Part shown: positions 59,547-64,000 of the stretch, one piece after another | How positions within the stretch are numbered: the stretch's first letter is position 1 | How the letters are laid out: each line of letters opens with the position of its first letter | DNA from: Lewinellaceae bacterium | GTDB taxonomy: Bacteria > Bacteroidota > Bacteroidia > Chitinophagales > Saprospiraceae | DNA: 64,000 nt | Reading direction: 5' to 3' | Assembly (NCBI GenBank): GCA_020636075.1 | Contig: JACJYO010000006.1 | Span: 248,001-312,000 of the forward strand | The notes under the pieces: model-generated | Told to the model about the DNA's origin: nothing | The model's database searches: none | What the model saw: the letters and a program-made list of their open reading frames with translations, nothing else | Program-made: the position numbers and the translations under genes

Positions 59547-62500
59547 ATGGAAATGAACAATCTGTACAACTTGCGCTCGACTTCGATCGCGAATAAAAAA
59601 ACGACAACCCGGCTGGTGTGCACTTTGGTACTGGCCGGTATTACTGCCTTAACGGCGCTCTTTAATACACTTCAGGCCCAGACTACACTTATCTCCAGCA
59701 CCGGAGACGGTGGTTTCGAGAACGGCAGCACCTTTGCTTCCAACGGCTGGACGCTCCTGAATGGCACCGGGGTTACCAATCAGTGGTTTCTTGGCACAGT
59801 GCCCGCGGGTTTTACCAATCAATGTGCCTATGTCTCGAATGACAACGGAACTTCCTGGTCGTACACCAATACGACTGTTTCGGTTGTTCATTTTTACCGC
59901 GACGTAACCTTCCCTGCCGGGGAAACCAGTATCCAGCTCAACTTTGATTGGCAGGCACTTGGCGAAACCGGAAGCTGGGACGTACTCATGGTAAGCCTCG
60001 CACCGACGACCTACACCCCGGTTGCGGGCACCACTTCGCTTGGTACCGGTGGTTTGGCTGCTCCGGCTGTGACCGTCACACAACTTTGGAATGTCGGCTC
60101 TGTCCAGGCTGCCAATATTTCCATTCCGGGTGCTCTGGTAGGCAACTGTTCGTCGCCGGTAACCTTGCGGCTAATCTTTACCTGGAAAAACGATGGCAGC
60201 GGAGGTACCCCGCCACCTGCTGCGATCGATAATATCAATCTTACTGCTCAAGCCGGCAGCGCACCGCTCAATGGCACATTTTCGGTAGGTCCAACCGGCG
60301 ACTACACCACCTTGGGTGCTGCTACTGCCGACCTGGCTGCCAAAGGCGCCAGCGGCCCGGTGGTATTTGAACTTCAATCCACCTATACCAGTGCAGGTGA
60401 AACATATCCGATCGTTCTCGGCCCCTACTGTAACGCCAGTTCAGTCAATACGGCAACGATCCGCCCGGCCGCAGGCGCCAGCGCACTGTCGATTAGCGGC
60501 AGCAACGCAGGTCCGGCTATCGATTTTAACAGCGGCAACTGGTACCGGATCGATGGTCGCCCGGGAGGAGCAGGCAGTGCGAAAGAATTGACCATTGCCA
60601 ATACCAGCACCTCCGGGCAAGCGATCCGTTTTATCAATGATGGCTCCAACAATATTGTCCGTTACTGCGATGTCCGCGGTGTGAACACGTCGACAACCAG
60701 CGGTGTAATCCTTTTCAGCACGACTACCTTTCCCAATGGCAACAGCAATAATGCCATTGAAAATTGCGACATTCACGAAGGCGCCACCACGCCGGTTAAC
60801 TGTATTTACGGTTCCGGGACTTCGTCGACCACAGCGACCTACAATAGCAACAATACCATTGCCAACAACAATATTTTTAACTATTACCACGCTACCAGCA
60901 GCCATAACGGGATCAGCCTGACGACAGCCAATACGGGCTACACGATTACCGGAAACAGCTTTTACCAAACGGTTAGTCGCGCTACTTCCGGCACGGTATC
61001 GGCGATTTTGCTCAGCAGTTCGTTGAATAACGGCTTTTCGATCACCAACAATACGATTGGTGGCATGGCGCCCAATGCCGGTGGTAGCCCACTTACGTAT
61101 ACGGGCGGCGCGATATTCCGCGGGTTTCAGATCACGGTCGGCACCCTGGCCACGACCATGATCGAGAACAATACTTTTCAAAATATTTCAGTAACCTCCA
61201 CCAGCACCTCTGCGGCACAGTCGTTGGTCTCCTTGCTCACCGGCCGCATCAACTGCAACAATAACAACATTGGCAGCCAGTCGGCTACCGGCAATATCGT
61301 GTTCAGTTTATCCGGCTCGGCAGCACGGCTCCAGGCAATCCTGGCCGGCACCGGAACACCGGAGCTCATGACGATCAATGGCAACACCATCGGCGGTATG
61401 GCGCTCATGATTACCGGCGCCCCGGCAACGGTACCTGCGTTTTTTGTGATTTCGGTGCAGGGCACGACTGCCGGGCATGGTTACACTTGCAATGGCAACG
61501 TGATTGGCAGCCCTACAGTACCCAACAGCATCACTTCGGATGCCAACGGCAACCTGGCGGGCCTGATCACTTTTTCCAATGCACTCGACCAGAGCTATCA
61601 AAATAACATCTTTCAAAACCTGACGAACACCAGCACCGGTACAGGCGCCAGCGTGAACGGAATGCTTTTGCAGGGTTCAGGTACCAGCCCGGCTTTCCTG
61701 GGCACCTTCACGGCGGTTGGCAACACGATCCGGAACCTGACGACCAGCAGTGCGTCAACAACATTTGTGTCGGCGGTTGGTATGTCGGTCAGTGGTACGG
61801 CCCAAGCTGCGGGCAGCAACCTGGTCAGTCAGAACACCCTGCATTCCATTGCGAACATCAACCCAACGGCATCCACACTGGCCATTGCTGCGTTGTTCAA
61901 TGTGCCTACGGCAATTCAGACTACCGTATCGCGCAACTTTATCCACAGCGTTACCCTGGCTACAACGGCCACGACAGGTGTTATCCGCGGCATCCAGATC
62001 AATGGTGGTAATGCTACCTACCAGAATAATATGGTCCGCATGGGGATCAATCCCGATGGAACAGACATCACCACGGGTTATGCCATAACGGGGATTACCG
62101 AAGCCGGTACATCGGCCAGCGCCATTTACCACAACAGCGTGTATGTGGGCGGCTCGGGCGTGGCTAACGGGACCAGCAACACTTTTGCGTTTACCAGTGG
62201 CTCTACAGCTGCCGGTAGAAATTACCGCAACAACATTTTTGTAAATGCCCGCTCCAACGGCGCCAGTACCGGAAAACATTACGCGATCAGCGTTGCGGGC
62301 GCCACGCCCAATCCGGCAGGTCTTATTTCCGAGTATAACCTGCTGCTCGCCAGCGGCACCGGCGGCGTTACCGGGTTGTTCAACGCCACCGATCAACCCA
62401 CGATCGCCGACTGGCGCACGGCTACCGGCAACGACTGGAACAGCATTGCAGCAAACCCGCTGTTTGTCAACCCGGCCGGTTCGACTACAACGCTGGATTT

Positions 62501-64000
62501 GCACATCCAACCTGCCAGCCCGACTCCGGTTGAAGGCGCCGGCGCTTTGATTGCCGCTGTGGCGGATGATTTTGACGGACAAACCCGGGGTAGCCTGACG
62601 CCGTCTGATCTTGGCGCCGATGGTGGGAACTTTTTGAGCAACGATATTTCAGCGCCGGGCATCAGCTATACCTTTCTGACCAGCAGCTGCGGGTCCGGCA
62701 ATATTCCGTTAAGCAATGTGGCGATCACCGATGCCAGCGGCGTACCTACAGCCGGCGCGCTAGTGCCGCGTGTGTACTACCGCAAGGGTGCAGGCAGCTG
62801 GTTTTCTCAACCTGGCTCGCTTGCCAGTGGCACGGGAACGAACGGCTTGTGGGACTTTACGATTGTTGCCGCCGATATGGGCGGTATTGGAGCAGGTGAC
62901 GTCATTTCGTACTATGTTATTGCCCAGGATGTGATGGGAACGCCGAATATCGGCTCCTTCCTTGGCGGTGTAGCCGCGACGGATGTAAACACGGTCACCA
63001 CCCACCCGGCTGCTACCGCTTCCGTTGGTGTGTTGGGCGCTTTGTCCGGTACCTATACTGTAGGTGCTGCAGGCGACTTCCCGACGCTGACGGCTGCCGT
63101 GGCTGCATACAACGGCGGTTGTGTGAACGGGCCGGTGGTGTTCAGCCTGATCGATGCCAGCTATCCAGGGGAAACATTCCCCATTGTCATCAATCCGGTT
63201 TTTGGCGCCAGTGCCGTAAACACACTGACGATCCGCCCGGCAGCCGGTAACACGGCCAGCATTTCCGGAACCTCAGCGAGCTGTTTGATCAACCTGAATG
63301 GCGCCGATTATGTAATTATCGACGGCTCTAATTCCGGGGGCGCAGACCGTAGTCTTACGCTTTCCAACAGTTCTACAGCTGCTGCTACGGCGGTTGTTTG
63401 CGTAACCAATCCAGGCTCCGGCTCCGGCGCTACCAACAACACCATTAAAAACTGCAACCTGGCAGCCGGTAGCAATACTGCGGTTACCACGTTCGGTATT
63501 TTTGTTGGTGGCACGACGCTGTCCTCCTCCGGTACCGGCAACGACAACGACAACCTGACGATTCAGAACAATGCTATTTCCAAGGCATATTACGGCATTT
63601 ATGCTGCCGCTACCTCGGCCGGCATGAACGACAACCTGGTTATTACGGAAAACAGCATCGGCTCAAATGCCGGCGCTACAGAACAGATTGGCCAGCGCGG
63701 GATTAACATTGTTCAGGCAAACAATGCTTCTATTACCGGCAATACCATTTACAACATTATTGGTTCGAATACCAACCCGACGGGTATTTTCATCGGCGCT
63801 GGCGTGCTCAATTCGACGGTAAATCAAAACGATATTCATAGTCTCCGTTATACAAGCACTGGCGGTTACGGCGGTAAAGGTATCGATGTGCAAACCGGTA
63901 CTGCCACCAGCAACCTGACCATTTCCAACAACCTGATCACGGACCTTGGCGGTGATGGCTGGAGTGCGCTCACATCCGATGCCATTATTGGTATCCGTAT
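59547..64000 (+). CDS. Large secreted beta-helix protein, 5' part
   Basis: This open frame of 1,484 codons continues past the window edge. The start is ATG 59547 or the ATG two codons on (59553); a signal peptide ends near residue 45 (FNTLQAQ). A choice-of-anchor-like beta domain (GGFENGSTFASNGWTLLNG, about 53-235) is followed by two large blocks. Each is introduced by GTFSVGPTGDYTTLGAA or GTYTVGAAGDFPTLTAA and a TIRPAAG strand, then Asn-rich parallel beta-helix repeats (NNAIENCDIH, NNTIANNNIF, ITGNTIYNI). A strand domain around residues 1030-1165 separates the blocks. The protein is likely another T9SS cargo, but its C-terminus is not visible. Beta-helices of this kind occur in adhesins and polysaccharide lyases. 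Confidence 0.85.
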   Translation, partial: MEMNNLYNLRSTSIANKKTTTRLVCTLVLAGITALTALFNTLQAQTTLISSTGDGGFENGSTFASNGWTLLNGTGVTNQWFLGTVPAGFTNQCAYVSNDNGTSWSYTNTTVSVVHFYRDVTFPAGETSIQLNFDWQALGETGSWDVLMVSLAPTTYTPVAGTTSLGTGGLAAPAVTVTQLWNVGSVQAANISIPGALVGNCSSPVTLRLIFTWKNDGSGGTPPPAAIDNINLTAQAGSAPLNGTFSVGPTGDYTTLGAATADLAAKGASGPVVFELQSTYTSAGETYPIVLGPYCNASSVNTATIRPAAGASALSISGSNAGPAIDFNSGNWYRIDGRPGGAGSAKELTIANTSTSGQAIRFINDGSNNIVRYCDVRGVNTSTTSGVILFSTTTFPNGNSNNAIENCDIHEGATTPVNCIYGSGTSSTTATYNSNNTIANNNIFNYYHATSSHNGISLTTANTGYTITGNSFYQTVSRATSGTVSAILLSSSLNNGFSITNNTIGGMAPNAGGSPLTYTGGAIFRGFQITVGTLATTMIENNTFQNISVTSTSTSAAQSLVSLLTGRINCNNNNIGSQSATGNIVFSLSGSAARLQAILAGTGTPELMTINGNTIGGMALMITGAPATVPAFFVISVQGTTAGHGYTCNGNVIGSPTVPNSITSDANGNLAGLITFSNALDQSYQNNIFQNLTNTSTGTGASVNGMLLQGSGTSPAFLGTFTAVGNTIRNLTTSSASTTFVSAVGMSVSGTAQAAGSNLVSQNTLHSIANINPTASTLAIAALFNVPTAIQTTVSRNFIHSVTLATTATTGVIRGIQINGGNATYQNNMVRMGINPDGTDITTGYAITGITEAGTSASAIYHNSVYVGGSGVANGTSNTFAFTSGSTAAGRNYRNNIFVNARSNGASTGKHYAISVAGATPNPAGLISEYNLLLASGTGGVTGLFNATDQPTIADWRTATGNDWNSIAANPLFVNPAGSTTTLDLHIQPASPTPVEGAGALIAAVADDFDGQTRGSLTPSDLGADGGNFLSNDISAPGISYTFLTSSCGSGNIPLSNVAITDASGVPTAGALVPRVYYRKGAGSWFSQPGSLASGTGTNGLWDFTIVAADMGGIGAGDVISYYVIAQDVMGTPNIGSFLGGVAATDVNTVTTHPAATASVGVLGALSGTYTVGAAGDFPTLTAAVAAYNGGCVNGPVVFSLIDASYPGETFPIVINPVFGASAVNTLTIRPAAGNTASISGTSASCLINLNGADYVIIDGSNSGGADRSLTLSNSSTAAATAVVCVTNPGSGSGATNNTIKNCNLAAGSNTAVTTFGIFVGGTTLSSSGTGNDNDNLTIQNNAISKAYYGIYAAATSAGMNDNLVITENSIGSNAGATEQIGQRGINIVQANNASITGNTIYNIIGSNTNPTGIFIGAGVLNSTVNQNDIHSLRYTSTGGYGGKGIDVQTGTATSNLTISNNLITDLGGDGWSALTSDAIIGIR

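Noticed and set aside
1..64000. tRNA, rRNA and insertion-sequence genes
   Set aside because: I saw no cloverleaf-like segment, rRNA stretch or transposase frame; absence is by reading only and a dedicated scan could still find one.

Overview
The window looks like a chromosomal segment of a Bacteroidota bacterium, most likely from the Saprospiria (Saprospirales) side of the phylum. The grounds are a PorQ-type component of the type IX secretion system (T9SS), several secreted proteins ending in T9SS C-terminal sorting domains, TAnnTTTG-type promoter elements, a hybrid two-component system with an AraC output, and very large secreted proteins built from GEVED and HYR-like repeats. The phylum is well supported; the class is an inference from the giant repeat proteins and the paralogous helical family.

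Positions 1-15600 are mostly ordinary genes. They encode a PDZ protein with a T9SS tail, a YwqK/MORN-type lipoprotein, PorQ, a two-domain VOC protein, exonuclease VII large subunit (xseA), a polytopic membrane protein, a secreted amidohydrolase, a DUF58 protein, three small paralogous membrane proteins in tandem, an acyl-CoA dehydrogenase, and an Omp28-type lipoprotein with a DUF6029-type outer-membrane protein. The spaces between these genes hold several unrelated families of inverted repeats, mostly where genes converge. A near-perfect palindrome of about 75 bp lies in the predicted leader of the VOC gene.

Positions 16000-58300 are dominated by a cassette that occurs twice in the same order. 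It consists of a cytoplasmic all-helical (TPR-like) protein of about 500 residues, a 136-139 residue protein with an NCxGxGIC motif, and a giant T9SS-exported surface protein. Copy one is 18439-27030 (1,663-residue adhesin) and copy two is 33382-58296 (6,937-residue adhesin). The two adhesins share their last ~1,435 residues, which contain dockerin-like, cohesin-like and sorting domains. Two more helical paralogs (16362-17885 and 27600-29108) and a divergent hybrid histidine kinase lie in and around the cassettes. A PD-(D/E)XK-like GxxExxY gene, bounded on both sides by compound hairpin/minisatellite repeats, sits inside cassette two. Three very short ORFs that end alike in a hydrophobic I-x-D-x-T pattern lie beside the cassette genes.

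Positions 58300-64000 hold terminators, a promoter with a long leader, a small secreted protein, and the 5' part of another large secreted protein with parallel beta-helix repeats that runs off the window. The likely theme of the right-hand two thirds is synthesis and regulation of giant, Ca2+-dependent surface or matrix proteins. The helical proteins and NCxGxGIC proteins are candidate regulators or accessories, but their function is not known from the sequence.
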